From an uncultured Prevotella sp. (GTDB taxonomy: Bacteria; Bacteroidota; Bacteroidia; Bacteroidales; Bacteroidaceae): a stretch of DNA of 34,703 nucleotides. Each line of letters starts with the position of its first letter. Positions within the stretch are counted from its first letter, which is position 1. The notes beneath the pieces were generated by a model. The model saw nothing but the letters and a program-made list of their open reading frames with translations. It ran no database searches and was not told where the DNA came from. Where the stretch lies: NCBI GenBank assembly GCA_900553465.1, contig USDT01000030.1, positions 1 through 34,703 of the forward strand, in the 5' to 3' direction. The position numbers and the translations under genes were made by a program. Of the stretch, positions 15,602-25,979 are shown in pieces.

Positions 15602-18600
15602 TTAGTATTTGATGATCTTCTCGCTGGACGATCCAGACTTGCTGCGTACATTCACGATGTAGAGTCCGTCAGGAACATCGAATACGTCAACCTCGACGCT
15701 GCCTTCACCCTTTCCTGATTTCATCTTCTCACCATGAACAGTCACGAGCTGCCATTTGAATTTTCCGCTGTCGTTTGTTGTGATGGTGAACTTGTCGTGT
15801 ACTCTGCGCGGGTTCACGGTCATGTTCTTGTTTCCGGCAGCACTCTCTGTATCCTTGATGTCGGTGGATGTCTTTATTATAGGACGTTCTGCAGTGACAG
15901 AAGGACGCAGGTTTTCTATTACAGGCCATCCGTCCTTGTCCCATGTCACCTTGTCGAGGAATACTTTTCGGCCAGAACCTGTGTCTTTGGCATCATAGCC
16001 GTGATACAGCATCCAGTACTGGCCTGCGTCGTCGAGTACGAGTTCGGAGTTATGGCCCGGACCTACAACGTCAGGACTGCGGTAGAGTAGGTTGGAGAAC
16101 TGATTGTCGAGTGCGCGTTCGCCTACTTTGTTGACATACGGGCCCATCAGATTCTCAGAGCGTGCCACCATTACATGGTATGTACTGCTGCCTCCCTCGC
16201 AGCAAGAACCTGCCGATCCGAAGAGATAGTAATAGCCGTCACGCTTGATGATGTAAGTGCCTTCTGTGAGTGTACCTGCTATCTTCACTTTCTCAGCTCC
16301 TTCCTTAACGGACAGTCCATCGTCGGAAAGTTCTATGGCATATATGCCGCGGAACGAACCCCAGAAGAGGTATTTGCGACCGTTGTCTTCAATATAGAAC
16401 GGGTCAATACTGTTCTGAACGCCTATCTCGTTGCTCAGGAACAGTTTTCTGGAGTTGAGGAACGGACCTTCCGGACTGTCGGCAACGGCGCATCCGATAC
16501 CGCATTCCCATTCCTTGCCCCATTCAGATTTGGAGAAGTAGAGCACATATTTGTCGCCTATCTTGTTGATGTCGGGTGCCCAAAGACCGCCGTTAGGTAC
16601 CATCGAAGGACGTGTGGACTCTGTGAATGCAGTTCCGATGAAATCCCAGTCAACAAGATTCTTTGATTTGTATATCGGTGTGTTGCGTGTGTCTTCTGTA
16701 CCATAAAGATAGTAGTTACCGTCTTCGGCACGTATCACAGTCGGGTCGGGCACGCTGACGTTGATCACCGGATTGCTGTATGTATCGGTGCTCTTCTCCG
16801 GAACTTCAGGCTTAACCATTTCTTCCGGTACACTTGCTGTGCTGCCTGTCACCTCTACACTGACAGTGCTGAATGCAGAACCGTTGTATGAAGCATTCAC
16901 TGTCTGCACGCCTACAGTATAGCTTCCGTCCGGAACATTCAGTGTCAGCTTGCGGGCATTGTATGCGTTTCCCGGCTGGTTTACCTTGCGCAGACCGTCT
17001 TTTTCGCCTCCTATGAACGAGTTTCCACCGGCTATCACCTTTCCGTCTGCATTCATGACATAATATTCGAAAGTCTCGTTGCCTTTGGCACCTTCGGGCA
17101 TGTCCCATGTCAGAACGAGTTTTCCGTCCACTGTCTCAGCTTTCAGGTTCTCGGGTTTCTGAGGTGTTATGACGGTTGTATTTGTGTTTCTGGTGGTAGA
17201 GAAGATGTTTGTCAGACCGTCGATGCCGGGATAGAACGAACCGTCAGAGGTCTGTGAGAGTGTCACGTAGTCATTCACACCGTCACCATTGTAGTCAACG
17301 AATACCACGCATCCTTCAGAACCGCCACCAAGACGGAAGTTTTCTTTGAACGAAGCGTTGCCGTCGCCTATGCCGATGAAGCATGTCTGTGTGCTGAGTC
17401 GTGTTGACCAGCCAAGGTTGAATATGTCAAAGTTGCCGTCGCCGTCCCAGTCCATTACGCCGTACTGGCGGTTGGTGCTGTTCTGTCCGCGCATTTCTGA
17501 CAGACCTGATGTGCCCTTTGATGTGTAGCTTACAGTTCCGTTGTCGGCTATTGTGGCGGTATATACACCGTAAACATATTTTCCGCGTCCGTTGCCGCTC
17601 CATCCGGAGAGGAATATGTCTGGTGTTCCGTCGTTGTTGAAGTCGGCCACAGCGATGGCTCCTTCGGACATAGCCGGGATGTCGCCGTCGGTCACATACT
17701 GTCTGCGGAACTGTCCCGGATGCTCCGGATCGTTGAGGAACAGATCTGTGAAATGAGTGTTGTCGCCGTCGGTTGTTCCAAGTTCGTCACGGTCGTTGGA
17801 GTTTGAGTTGACGAAGAAATCCACATATCCGTCGTTGTTGAAGTCGTAAGCAAGAACCTGTCCGCATTCGAAGTGATACTTCTTGCCGTCCTGTCCGTAT
17901 TCAAGTACATAAGGATCTGTGAGGAAATAGGATACTTCGAATACTCCTCCGCCTCTGTTCAGCAGTATGACATTGGCGTCTGTGTATGTTGTCGGATCAT
18001 TGCTCTTGTTTGTCTGATAGCCTATGCCGACGATGTCGGGCAGACCGTCGTTATTGAAATCGGCCACATCTCCAGAAAGAATCATGCGCATGTCGAACTC
18101 CACAGGGTTGCCTTCTGAGTTGACGAATTGTGGTTCGAACTGTACAAAAGTGCCGTCGCCGTTGCCTAGGAATATTCCTTCGCGGCTGATGTTGTCGATG
18201 TATGGCTCTTCGTTATAGGCTCTTCCGGATGTCTCGAAAGCCACTATATCCATTATTCCATCCTGATTCATGTCGCACGCGGAGATGGAAGGTCTGTCTG
18301 CCACGTTGATGCTTATGCCGTCGTTGAAATATGACAGATCGTTGTAAGTGTTTCCTACAACGAACCATCTGTATCTTTTCTCCGGATCGATGGTCAGTAC
18401 GTGCGTCATTCTTGTTTTTTCCCAGCTTTGTCCGCCGGCATTGTTTGTTGTGTAGGTACCTATTCCGGCAACCACAAGGTCGCGCATTCCGTCGTTGTTC
18501 ACATCAATGGCGACGGCATTGGAATTGTGCGCTCCCCATTCTTGTCTTGTAGCACTGTTGGGCAGGTTTGTCTGTGCCTGTACGGCAGACACTGCCAACA

Positions 18601-18631
18601 GCATTCCGATTAATGTTGTAGATTTCTTCAT
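15602..18631 (-). CDS. Secreted GH43 glycosidase fused to a seven-repeat VCBS/FG-GAP domain, with T9SS tail
   Basis: 1009 residues with a signal peptide (cleavage after AVQAQ, 20). Residues 35-460 contain seven FG-GAP/VCBS calcium loops of the form DxNxDGxxD, at 43, 120, 191, 263, 330, 394 and 446, enough for one seven-bladed propeller. A fibronectin III-like domain covers about 490-597. The GH43 five-bladed propeller begins near 618, with the base in VPDP (Asp629), the pKa-tuning SIDP (Asp743) and the acid in TEGT (Glu790), plus GPGHNS near 857-862. The last 75 residues end in EKIIKY, a type A T9SS sorting domain. Arabinosidase/arabinanase-type activity is the family expectation; the exact substrate is unknown. 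Confidence 0.9.
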   Translation of the reverse strand: MKKSTTLIGMLLAVSAVQAQTNLPNSATRQEWGAHNSNAVAIDVNNDGMRDLVVAGIGTYTTNNAGGQSWEKTRMTHVLTIDPEKRYRWFVVGNTYNDLSYFNDGISINVADRPSISACDMNQDGIMDIVAFETSGRAYNEEPYIDNISREGIFLGNGDGTFVQFEPQFVNSEGNPVEFDMRMILSGDVADFNNDGLPDIVGIGYQTNKSNDPTTYTDANVILLNRGGGVFEVSYFLTDPYVLEYGQDGKKYHFECGQVLAYDFNNDGYVDFFVNSNSNDRDELGTTDGDNTHFTDLFLNDPEHPGQFRRQYVTDGDIPAMSEGAIAVADFNNDGTPDIFLSGWSGNGRGKYVYGVYTATIADNGTVSYTSKGTSGLSEMRGQNSTNRQYGVMDWDGDGNFDIFNLGWSTRLSTQTCFIGIGDGNASFKENFRLGGGSEGCVVFVDYNGDGVNDYVTLSQTSDGSFYPGIDGLTNIFSTTRNTNTTVITPQKPENLKAETVDGKLVLTWDMPEGAKGNETFEYYVMNADGKVIAGGNSFIGGEKDGLRKVNQPGNAYNARKLTLNVPDGSYTVGVQTVNASYNGSAFSTVSVEVTGSTASVPEEMVKPEVPEKSTDTYSNPVINVSVPDPTVIRAEDGNYYLYGTEDTRNTPIYKSKNLVDWDFIGTAFTESTRPSMVPNGGLWAPDINKIGDKYVLYFSKSEWGKEWECGIGCAVADSPEGPFLNSRKLFLSNEIGVQNSIDPFYIEDNGRKYLFWGSFRGIYAIELSDDGLSVKEGAEKVKIAGTLTEGTYIIKRDGYYYLFGSAGSCCEGGSSTYHVMVARSENLMGPYVNKVGERALDNQFSNLLYRSPDVVGPGHNSELVLDDAGQYWMLYHGYDAKDTGSGRKVFLDKVTWDKDGWPVIENLRPSVTAERPIIKTSTDIKDTESAAGNKNMTVNPRRVHDKFTITTNDSGKFKWQLVTVHGEKMKSGKGEGSVEVDVFDVPDGLYIVNVRSKSGSSSEKIIKY

Positions 18632-18696
18632 GTTTTTGTTTTTTGAAAATAAACAAGTAATAAGTTAGGTTATGCAACTGAATTTTCATTCAGTGG

Positions 18697-18767
18697 ATAT
18701 CCGGCAGCCGAAGACGGGATGTTATGTTTTTCTTCGGTTTGGGTATCCGTTTCCGGCTGCCGGATAT
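18697..18767 (-). other. Long hairpin between the GH92 and GH43 genes
   Basis: The perfect 14-bp repeat ATATCCGGCAGCCG (18697-18710) with its complement at 18754-18767 encloses 43 nt. It lies in the 284-nt gap after GH92 and before GH43. No T-tract follows and no consensus promoter for GH43 is seen, so it could be a processing or stability hairpin within one transcript, or a terminator. Confidence 0.45.
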
Positions 18768-18915
18768 TAAGAGTGATTCATGCGTATTGCCTGCTTTGCA
18801 GCAGCATGAAAATGCTTATGAGTGCCCCGTACGATGAATGTTGTATGTTCAAAATTTGTGTTTTGTCAAGTATCAGCGGGTGATTCATCTGCTACGGGAT
18901 TCTTTTCAGTATTCT

Positions 18916-21171
18916 TTATTTCTCTATGTCGGCCGATGGGGGAGCAGCTTTCTTGTCAGCGCCCCATGCTTTGTTCGGATGACGTCCCATGACCAGGACG
19001 AGCTTACCGCCGTTCTTTATATCGTCATGGCTGAACCATGGCTTGTTCCATGTCTTGCCGTTGAGAGTAGCACTCTGTATGTATTTGTTCTCGTCCGAAC
19101 AGTTCTTGGCTTCTATTTCGAATATCTTGCCGTTAGGCAGTGTCACTTTCACGTTGTTGAACAGCGGACTTCCGATGTTGTATGACGGGAATCCGGGTGT
19201 AACAGGATAGAATCCTATCGAAGAGAAAACAACAAATGAAGTCAGACCGCCGCCGTCCTCGTCGCCAGGAATACCCATGACGTCGTTGCGGAACCATGTC
19301 TTGAGCACTTGTCTTACGCGTTTCTGGGTTTTCCACGGCTGTCCTGCGTAGTTATATAAATAAGGAATGTGCAGTGACGGTTCGTTTGCCATGGTGAACT
19401 GTCCGATGTTTCCTGTCTGGTCGGGCAGTTGCTCGTAGAACTCACGTTTGCCTCTTCCCATCGGTTCTGCGAATGTCTGGTCGAGGTTTCTTGCAAAGTT
19501 GTCGCGTCCACCCATGAGGTTTATGAGATCCGCCATGTTGTGCTGTACGTCCCAGCGGTAGGTCCATCCGTTGTTCTCGTCGTATGCGTCGCGTGCTCCC
19601 AGACCGCCTGAGAAACGGTAGTCGAACGGTTCCAGAAAGTTGCCGTCCTTGTCTTTTGGATGGAAGAAACTTGTCTTGCTGTTGAATATGGTGCGGTAGT
19701 TGCGTCCGAGTTGTGCGTAGTGGTTTGCCTTTTCGCTGTCACCCATGAATTCGGCTATGCGTGACAGACACCACATGTCGTATGCTGTACCAAGTGTAAC
19801 GGCCACCGGCTGTCTCTTTTCAAATCCTGATACATTCGGGTCTGTCTCCTTTTCGCCTTCACGCAGTGCCGGGATATATCCGTTCTGTTTGTAAAAATCG
19901 TCTATCCATCCGGCCTTGTTGCCCGACCATGGAGCGAGGGTCTTTTCCTCAATTCCTTTTCTGCAGTACTCGAATGCACGGTTTGCATCTACCTTCACTC
20001 CTTTAAAGAGAGCGTCGGCCACCATTGCCACACCGTGGTTGGAGTTCATTCGTCTTGAATCACCTGTTATTTCCGGGAATGTAGGCATCCATTCTGTGCC
20101 TATCTGTTCGGCCATACGCAGGTAAGACTCTATTATATGGCTCTGCTTTTTCGGCTCAATGAGTGTGCGCAACGGATGTGCGGCGCGGTATGTATCCCAG
20201 ATCCAGTCATCTGTGTAGAACGGTATTCCGCCGTCCTCATGCACCTGACCGTCGTATGCGCTGAAGTAACGGCCGTCCTCGCTTAGGCATACCGGACGTT
20301 CGAATGTGCGGTAATACGATGTGTACAGTACTGTTTTCTGGTCTTCGCTTCCTCCTGTGACTTTGATCTTAGACAATGCGTCGTTCCATATCTTGCGTCC
20401 TCTTGCAGCGACCTTGTCCACATCGTAGCTGTCCTGTTCGCGCATCAGGTTCTTGCGGGCCTGGTCTTCGCTGATGAAAGATACGCCGTAGCGCAGTCTT
20501 ACCTTCTGTGTTCCGTCTTTATATCTTAACACCGCGCAGGCATTCTCGCCCTGTGCCATAGATGTTCTGCCGTCAAATCCGTCGGCTGCGAGTATTCCTG
20601 TGGATGTAGGTGTTGTTTCTGTTTCTAAATATATGTATACTTTTGTTCTTTCGTTGAGCTGCTGATATCCGCTCACGTAGTTCTTTCCTATTTTTATCAT
20701 GCCGTTGGCTGAGTTTACAATGACATACACCGGTTTGTCTTTCTTGTAGAAGTTCAGCTCGTATACGGCGCTCTGTCTGTCCACGGCATAGCGTGCTCTC
20801 ATTGTGTTGTCGTCGAGTTCGATGTCGAACGAATACGGTGTTATGCGCTCATTGTCGTAGTTCACCGATACCACCGGATGCAGTGTCTCTCTTTGGCTTG
20901 GGCTGATGCTGAATGCCGAACGCTCGCGATGGTTTGTTACAATTACCGGCAGTCCGTTCACGTGTTCTGATGTGTAGTCGGCTCTTGCCGGATAGACTCT
21001 CAGCATACTGTTCGGAAGTTGTACCGTGGCGAATGTAGGTACGAGCAGATGACTGATGTTTCCGATGTAAGGGTTCACATAATCAACGGGTTCTTTTGTC
21101 TGTGCTCCGATCCTGTTGCACACCGTAAGGCACATGGCAATAGCCATAAGTGCGATAAAGTTTTTTTTCAT
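18916..21171 (-). CDS. GH92 family glycosidase (alpha-mannosidase-like), divergent subgroup
   Basis: 751 residues with a signal peptide (cleavage near 24, GAQ-T). It has the GH92 layout: N-terminal beta-sandwich starting VDYVNPYIG, then an (alpha/alpha)6 barrel with WDTYRAAHPL at 325-334, ENNGWTYRWDVQHN at 532-545 carrying the likely acid Glu532, and the late block GIPGDEDGGG at 633-642. GH92 enzymes are calcium-dependent exo-alpha-mannosidases. Differences from the common family pattern are visible: the VNPFIGT-GGHGHTFPGA opening is replaced by VNPYIGNISHLLVPTF, and the NDDCGQ block reads DEDGGG, keeping the last aspartate (Asp639). The linkage specificity may therefore differ. No T9SS tail is obvious. 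Confidence 0.88.
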   Translation of the reverse strand: MKKNFIALMAIAMCLTVCNRIGAQTKEPVDYVNPYIGNISHLLVPTFATVQLPNSMLRVYPARADYTSEHVNGLPVIVTNHRERSAFSISPSQRETLHPVVSVNYDNERITPYSFDIELDDNTMRARYAVDRQSAVYELNFYKKDKPVYVIVNSANGMIKIGKNYVSGYQQLNERTKVYIYLETETTPTSTGILAADGFDGRTSMAQGENACAVLRYKDGTQKVRLRYGVSFISEDQARKNLMREQDSYDVDKVAARGRKIWNDALSKIKVTGGSEDQKTVLYTSYYRTFERPVCLSEDGRYFSAYDGQVHEDGGIPFYTDDWIWDTYRAAHPLRTLIEPKKQSHIIESYLRMAEQIGTEWMPTFPEITGDSRRMNSNHGVAMVADALFKGVKVDANRAFEYCRKGIEEKTLAPWSGNKAGWIDDFYKQNGYIPALREGEKETDPNVSGFEKRQPVAVTLGTAYDMWCLSRIAEFMGDSEKANHYAQLGRNYRTIFNSKTSFFHPKDKDGNFLEPFDYRFSGGLGARDAYDENNGWTYRWDVQHNMADLINLMGGRDNFARNLDQTFAEPMGRGKREFYEQLPDQTGNIGQFTMANEPSLHIPYLYNYAGQPWKTQKRVRQVLKTWFRNDVMGIPGDEDGGGLTSFVVFSSIGFYPVTPGFPSYNIGSPLFNNVKVTLPNGKIFEIEAKNCSDENKYIQSATLNGKTWNKPWFSHDDIKNGGKLVLVMGRHPNKAWGADKKAAPPSADIEK

Positions 21172-21245
21172 GTAATAAGTCCGGGTTTTAATTTTATGGT
21201 AAAAATAAAAGGATTGTTCTTTTTCGGATCTGTTTTTGTGAATGA

Positions 21246-21284
21246 AAATCCCCGCACAGGTACGTGCCTGTGCAGGGATTTTTT
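21246..21284 (-). terminator. Terminator of pnp
   Basis: Arms AATCCCCGCACAGG and CCTGTGCAGGGATT (21247-21260/21267-21280) pair with one C-A mismatch around a 6-nt loop. A-tracts and T-tracts on both sides make it work in either direction. It lies 14 nt past the pnp stop codon. Confidence 0.8.
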
Positions 21285-21298
21285 AGTCATATGTTTTT

Positions 21299-23617
21299 TC
21301 AGTCTATGTCACTGTTGTGATCAAGACTGTCATTAAACGGTTTCGGTTCGTGTTTGTCGTTTCCTTCTGTCGGCTTGTGTTCGAAGCGGCGCTGTCCTCT
21401 GCGTTCGCCGTTCTCGCGTCCCGGTCTTGGACGACGCTCGCCACGCTCCGGTCTCGGACGACGCTCATGCTCAGCATATCCTTCCGGTTTTGGAATGAGT
21501 ACGCGGTGAGAGAGTTTGTACTTACCGGTCTTCGGGTCGATTTCCATCAGTTTCACCTTTATCTTGTCGCCCTCCTTTATTCCGGCGTCTTCAACTGTTT
21601 CGAGGCGTTTCCAGTCTATTTCAGATATGTGGAGCAGTCCGTCCTTGCCCGGCATTATCTCAACGAAGCATCCGTAAGGCATTATCGAACGTACTGTACC
21701 GTCGTAGATTTCACCTACTTCAGGTATTGCAACAATAGCCTTTATCTTGCTCATTGCAGCGTCGATGCAGTCTTTGTTTGCAGCGCTCACCTGTACTTTG
21801 CCTACACCGTCCACTTCATCTATTGTTATGATGGCACCGGTATCTTCCTGTATCTGCTGGATGATCTTACCGCCCGGGCCTATCACTGCGCCGATGAATT
21901 CCTTCGGTATCTCTATCTGTACGATACGCGGAACCTGTGGTTTCAGTTCTGCTCTCGGTTCTGCTATTGTCTCAGTGAGTTTGTTGAGGATGTATTCGCG
22001 GCCGGCCTTTGCCTGCATAAGAGCCTTCTCCAAAATCTCGAAGCTCAGTCCGTCGCACTTGATATCCATCTGTGTTGCTGTCAGACCGTCCTTTGTTCCG
22101 GTTGTCTTGAAGTCCATATCGCCGAGGTGGTCCTCATCGCCGAGGATATCGCTCAGTACGGCATACTTGTCTTCACCCGGGTTTTTGATAAGTCCCATTG
22201 CAATTCCGCTCACCGGTTTCTTCATTGGAACACCGGCATCCATCAGTGCAAGAGTACCTGCGCATACGGTAGCCATAGATGAAGAACCGTTGCTCTCGAG
22301 TATCTGCGAAACGAGGCGCACTGTGTAAGGGAAGTCCTCTGGAATCTGACCCTTAAGTCCGCGCCATGCCAGATGGCCGTGACCTATCTCACGACGTCCT
22401 ACTCCGCGCTGTGCCTTTGCCTCGCCAGTACAGAACGGCGGGAAGTTGTAGTGCAGCAGGAAGCGCTGGTAACCGTGGTCGAGAACATCGTCAACGAGTT
22501 TTTCGTCAAGTTTTGTTCCCAGTGTACATGTTGTGAGGCTCTGTGTCTCTCCACGTGTGAAGATTGAGCTTCCGTGAGGCATTGGCAGTGGTGAAACCTC
22601 GCACCATATCGGACGGATCTCATCAGTCTTACGTCCGTCGAGACGTTTGCCTTCGTCGAGGATGCAACGGCGCATAGAGTCGCGCATCACGTCGTCGTAG
22701 TAACGGCTTATCATGCCGTGCTTCTCTTCGAGTTCTTCAGGTGTGAGTTCTGTGTGTGCTGCGTCATATGCAGTGGTGAATTCCTCGATGATCTGTGAGA
22801 AAGCCTCCTCGCGTTTCTTCTTGTCGTGGTCGCCTGCTTCGGCAATGGCGTAGCATTTGTCGTATGTCTGGCGGCGTACTTCCTCACGCAACTCGTCGTC
22901 GTTTACCTCGTGGCAGTATTCGCGCTTCACGTCGGTACCGAGTTCCTTCGACAATTCCACCTGCAGTTCGCACATCGGCTTGATGGCGTCCATGGCAGCT
23001 TTGAGCGCACCGATCATGTCCTGCTCCGACACTTCCTTCATCTCGCCTTCCACCATCATGATGTTTTCGGCTGAAGCACCAACCATGATGTCCATGTCGG
23101 CACTCTTCATCTGCTCGAATGTAGGATTGATAACATACTGTCCGTCAACACGTGCTACACGCACTTCAGAGATTGGACATTCAAAAGGAATATCTGAACA
23201 AGCCAGAGCGGCTGATGCTGCAAATCCTGCCAGAGCGTCGGGCTGATCAACGCCGTCGGCGCTGAGAAGCATGACGTTCACATAAACCTCTGCATGGTAG
23301 TTGGAAGGGAAAAGCGGACGCAGCACGCGGTCAACAAGACGTGATGTGAGAATCTCGTTGTCGCCGGCCTTGCCTTCGCGCTTGGTGAATCCGCCCGGGA
23401 AACGTCCGGCGGCGGCATACTGCTCTCTGTAATCTACTTGAAGAGGCATGAAGTCTGTTCCGGGAACTGCATCTTTTGCGGCACAAACAGTGGCGAGGAG
23501 CACTGTGTTACCCATGCGGAGCACACATGATCCGTCGGTTTGCTTTGCCACTTTCCCGGTCTCAATGCTGATGGTTCTTCCATCAGGCAATGATACTGTT
23601 TTCGTAATTACGTTCAT
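21299..23617 (-). CDS. pnp: Polyribonucleotide nucleotidyltransferase (PNPase)
   Basis: 772 residues. PNPase degrades RNA 3' to 5' by phosphorolysis in the cytoplasm, as a trimer. Two RNase PH-like domains are visible, the second with the active-site block [18 protein letters not shown] domain follows at about 563-633 ([17 protein letters not shown]) and an S1 domain at about 634-709 ([15 protein letters not shown]). The final 60 residues are an arginine- and proline-rich low-complexity tail with repeated [13 protein letters not shown] units and an acidic end; such tails vary between genera. The gene is divergent from the first LRR gene and has its own promoter and terminator. Confidence 0.97.
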   Translation of the reverse strand: MNVITKTVSLPDGRTISIETGKVAKQTDGSCVLRMGNTVLLATVCAAKDAVPGTDFMPLQVDYREQYAAAGRFPGGFTKREGKAGDNEILTSRLVDRVLRPLFPSNYHAEVYVNVMLLSADGVDQPDALAGFAASAALACSDIPFECPISEVRVARVDGQYVINPTFEQMKSADMDIMVGASAENIMMVEGEMKEVSEQDMIGALKAAMDAIKPMCELQVELSKELGTDVKREYCHEVNDDELREEVRRQTYDKCYAIAEAGDHDKKKREEAFSQIIEEFTTAYDAAHTELTPEELEEKHGMISRYYDDVMRDSMRRCILDEGKRLDGRKTDEIRPIWCEVSPLPMPHGSSIFTRGETQSLTTCTLGTKLDEKLVDDVLDHGYQRFLLHYNFPPFCTGEAKAQRGVGRREIGHGHLAWRGLKGQIPEDFPYTVRLVSQILESNGSSSMATVCAGTLALMDAGVPMKKPVSGIAMGLIKNPGEDKYAVLSDILGDEDHLGDMDFKTTGTKDGLTATQMDIKCDGLSFEILEKALMQAKAGREYILNKLTETIAEPRAELKPQVPRIVQIEIPKEFIGAVIGPGGKIIQQIQEDTGAIITIDEVDGVGKVQVSAANKDCIDAAMSKIKAIVAIPEVGEIYDGTVRSIMPYGCFVEIMPGKDGLLHISEIDWKRLETVEDAGIKEGDKIKVKLMEIDPKTGKYKLSHRVLIPKPEGYAEHERRPRPERGERRPRPGRENGERRGQRRFEHKPTEGNDKHEPKPFNDSLDHNSDID

Positions 23618-23648
23618 CTAATATAACATCTAATAAAATAAAATCGGA

Positions 23649-23683
23649 CAAAGATAATTAAATAATGTTGAATGAACTACAAA
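23649..23683 (-). promoter_or_regulatory. Promoter for pnp
   Basis: TATCTTTG on the minus strand (23656-23649) lies 31 nt before the ATG. TTTG at 23683-23680 is 23 nt upstream, slightly more than the usual spacing. The rest of the 382-nt gap 23618-23999 holds only the promoter of the plus-strand LRR gene; I see no other gene in it. Confidence 0.6.
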
Positions 23684-23918
23684 TCAGCCGTTTTATTATT
23701 ATTTTTTATGAAAACAAATAGATGCCTTTCTGCCATGTTGTATGGAGGTTCTGGTCTTGCGTCTGCAGAAGGTGTGATCAGTTTATCTTTTCTCTGCTGT
23801 CTTGTGTGCTTTTCCATGCTGTGCTTCCTTGCGCTTATATGATAGGAAAATTGTTGCATTTTCACATTATTTTCGTTAAAATCGCGCCATTGTGAATACA
23901 ATATTTGCATATTTTGCC

Positions 23919-23926
23919 TATCTTTG
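23919..23926 (+). promoter_or_regulatory. -7 element for the first LRR gene
   Basis: TATCTTTG at 23919-23926 matches TAnnTTTG. A -33 TTTG at canonical spacing is not clear. The predicted leader is about 65 nt and ends in the A/T-rich stretch typical of Bacteroidetes start sites. Confidence 0.6.
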
Positions 23927-23999
23927 CATTTCTCCCGCTTCGGTTATGCAGGTTGCTAGAACGTGGGGCGGGCATTGTTTCTTTTAAAAATTTAAACGT

Positions 24000-25925
24000 A
24001 TGAGAAAACTTCTACTTTCGTCACTTGTGTTTATCAGTGCCTCACTGAATGCACAGACAAGTTTTAAAAACGGTTTGCTCACCTACACGGTGACAGGTGC
24101 TCAAACAGTTGAAGTGTCCGGTGCCGACAGCAAGGATGAGTCGGACGCACCTGTTTATGATTATGTGGTACCCGAAACTGTTGAGAACGAGGGCGTCACA
24201 TATAATGTCACAGCCATTGGCGAAGACGCTTTCTATTGGAGCGACCTCAAGTCGATCACTCTTCCGGAAAGCATTGAATCTATCAAAAGCGCGGCTTTCA
24301 AGTCTACAACAAATCTTACTTCCATAACACTTCCTTCCAACCTGAAGTATATCGGCGACTATGCTTTCAACTCTTCTGGACTGACAAGCATAACAATTCC
24401 CGCTTCAGTTGAGGAGATTGGTTCCAGCGCTTTCTTTACCTGCAACTCACTCGCTTCAGTGGAGTTGGGTAGTGGTCTGAAGACAATCGGTTCTTCGGCG
24501 TTCTACAAATGTCCGTTTACCACAATCGAACTTCCCGAAGGCATTAAGAGCATTCCTACTGCGCTGTTCTACGGATGTGCCAATCTTACTTCGGTGAAGA
24601 TGGCGGCTGATGTCGATTATATCGGCGACCGTGCGTTCCGCGAGTGCGCATCTCTTCCGTCAATAGACATTCCTTCAAGCGTTACATACATAGGTGAAGA
24701 CGCGTTCCTCGGCTGCACCTCACTCACAACTCTGCAGCTTCCGGCATCGCTTGAGGACGTGGGCGCGAACTTTGCGGCCAACAGTGGCATCACATCTCTC
24801 ACCGTTGAGGAAGGCAACAAGAACTTCGTGGCAGAAGGAGGAGTGGTTTACAGCGCCGACAAGAAAGTGCTTTACGCCGCACCAACCAAAGGTCTCTACG
24901 AACTCACCCTGCCTGCCGCATGTATCGGAATTTATGGTGGAGCCTTCTCTGGCAGCGAGATAAAGAGCGTCACACTTCCCGAAGGATTCCTCGCAGTGGA
25001 TGGTTTCGCTTTCTGTGAGTCTGCACTTGAGAGCATCAATCTGCCGTCATCAATCGTTATGATAGGCGAACAGGCTTTCGCGGCTACAAAGCTCACAGAG
25101 GTTACACTGCCCGATCGCACAGAGGAACTCTACAGTGCCGCTTTCGCAGGATGCGACAAACTCACCACAGTCACCATTCCTTCCGGTCTCAAATTCATGT
25201 ATAACCGTGCATTCCTCGGCTGTACAGCTCTGAAGACCCTCAACTGTCTTGGAGCTACTGCGCCCGAACTCGAAGAGATATATGAGGAATACGAGAGCCA
25301 GTTCTACGGCGTATCAGGTGCTACACTCTACGTTCCGAAAGGCTGCACTGCATCTTATCGTGACGCCGGTTATGCTTCATACTTCACAATAGAAGAGACA
25401 GAGAACGGTGTATTCACACATGTTTCCACAACTCCTGCCGAAGGAGCTACGGTAGAACCGGGTTGGATGCCGATGTCATTCGAGGTTGAATTTGCCGAGC
25501 CTGTCACAGTTGTAAACGCCACACCTGCCGCAAGTCTTCTTGATGGACCGCTGGCCGGAGGTTCTGAGATTCTGCCGGACAATGGATGGAACGCCACTGT
25601 GAGCGACAAAAACAACAACACACTCGTGCTTTGGGGTTCTGACTACGACGGATTCACATGTTCGTTCAAGGCCGAGAAAGGCAATGAATACACAGTTGTC
25701 ATTCCTGCCGGAATCGTAAAGAACGCCGCTAGTGACCTCAACGAGCAGATTGTTATCAAGTTCAACTGCGATGAGTCTACAGGCGTTGGAAACGTAGATG
25801 CTTCTGAAAATGTAAAGGTTACAGCACGCTACAACATCAACGGCCAGAAACTGAACACAGCCGTTAAGGGCATCAACATAGAGAAGATGTCAGACGGAAC
25901 AGTACGCAAGGTGCTTGTAAAATAA
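24000..25925 (+). CDS. BspA-like leucine-rich-repeat surface protein with C-terminal sorting tail
   Basis: 641 residues with a signal peptide (cleavage after LNAQ, 19). Residues about 65-440 are LRR_5 (BspA/TpLRR) repeats of the type LTSITLPSNLKYIGDYAF, around 15 units. A beta-sandwich or Ig-like region covers about 460-590 (TPAEGATVEPGWMPMSFEVEF). The last 45 residues (ARYNINGQKL, then GINIEKMSDGTVRKVLVK) match the tail seen on many Prevotella exported proteins and resemble a T9SS sorting domain. BspA-like proteins are associated with adhesion to host or bacterial surfaces; that role is inference here. It is a tandem paralogue of the gene at 26181 and ends in a strong terminator. Confidence 0.9.
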   Translation: MRKLLLSSLVFISASLNAQTSFKNGLLTYTVTGAQTVEVSGADSKDESDAPVYDYVVPETVENEGVTYNVTAIGEDAFYWSDLKSITLPESIESIKSAAFKSTTNLTSITLPSNLKYIGDYAFNSSGLTSITIPASVEEIGSSAFFTCNSLASVELGSGLKTIGSSAFYKCPFTTIELPEGIKSIPTALFYGCANLTSVKMAADVDYIGDRAFRECASLPSIDIPSSVTYIGEDAFLGCTSLTTLQLPASLEDVGANFAANSGITSLTVEEGNKNFVAEGGVVYSADKKVLYAAPTKGLYELTLPAACIGIYGGAFSGSEIKSVTLPEGFLAVDGFAFCESALESINLPSSIVMIGEQAFAATKLTEVTLPDRTEELYSAAFAGCDKLTTVTIPSGLKFMYNRAFLGCTALKTLNCLGATAPELEEIYEEYESQFYGVSGATLYVPKGCTASYRDAGYASYFTIEETENGVFTHVSTTPAEGATVEPGWMPMSFEVEFAEPVTVVNATPAASLLDGPLAGGSEILPDNGWNATVSDKNNNTLVLWGSDYDGFTCSFKAEKGNEYTVVIPAGIVKNAASDLNEQIVIKFNCDESTGVGNVDASENVKVTARYNINGQKLNTAVKGINIEKMSDGTVRKVLVK

Positions 25926-25979
25926 CATGTTTATGTTCTGATCGCATGGTTTTCCGCCTGCGTAAGACTGCATAATTCC

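Noticed and set aside
12270..21171. Complete polysaccharide utilization locus around GH27, GH43 and GH92
   Set aside because: No SusC/SusD-like genes and no hybrid two-component or anti-sigma regulator in the window; the GH genes are separated by long gaps and element copy B.
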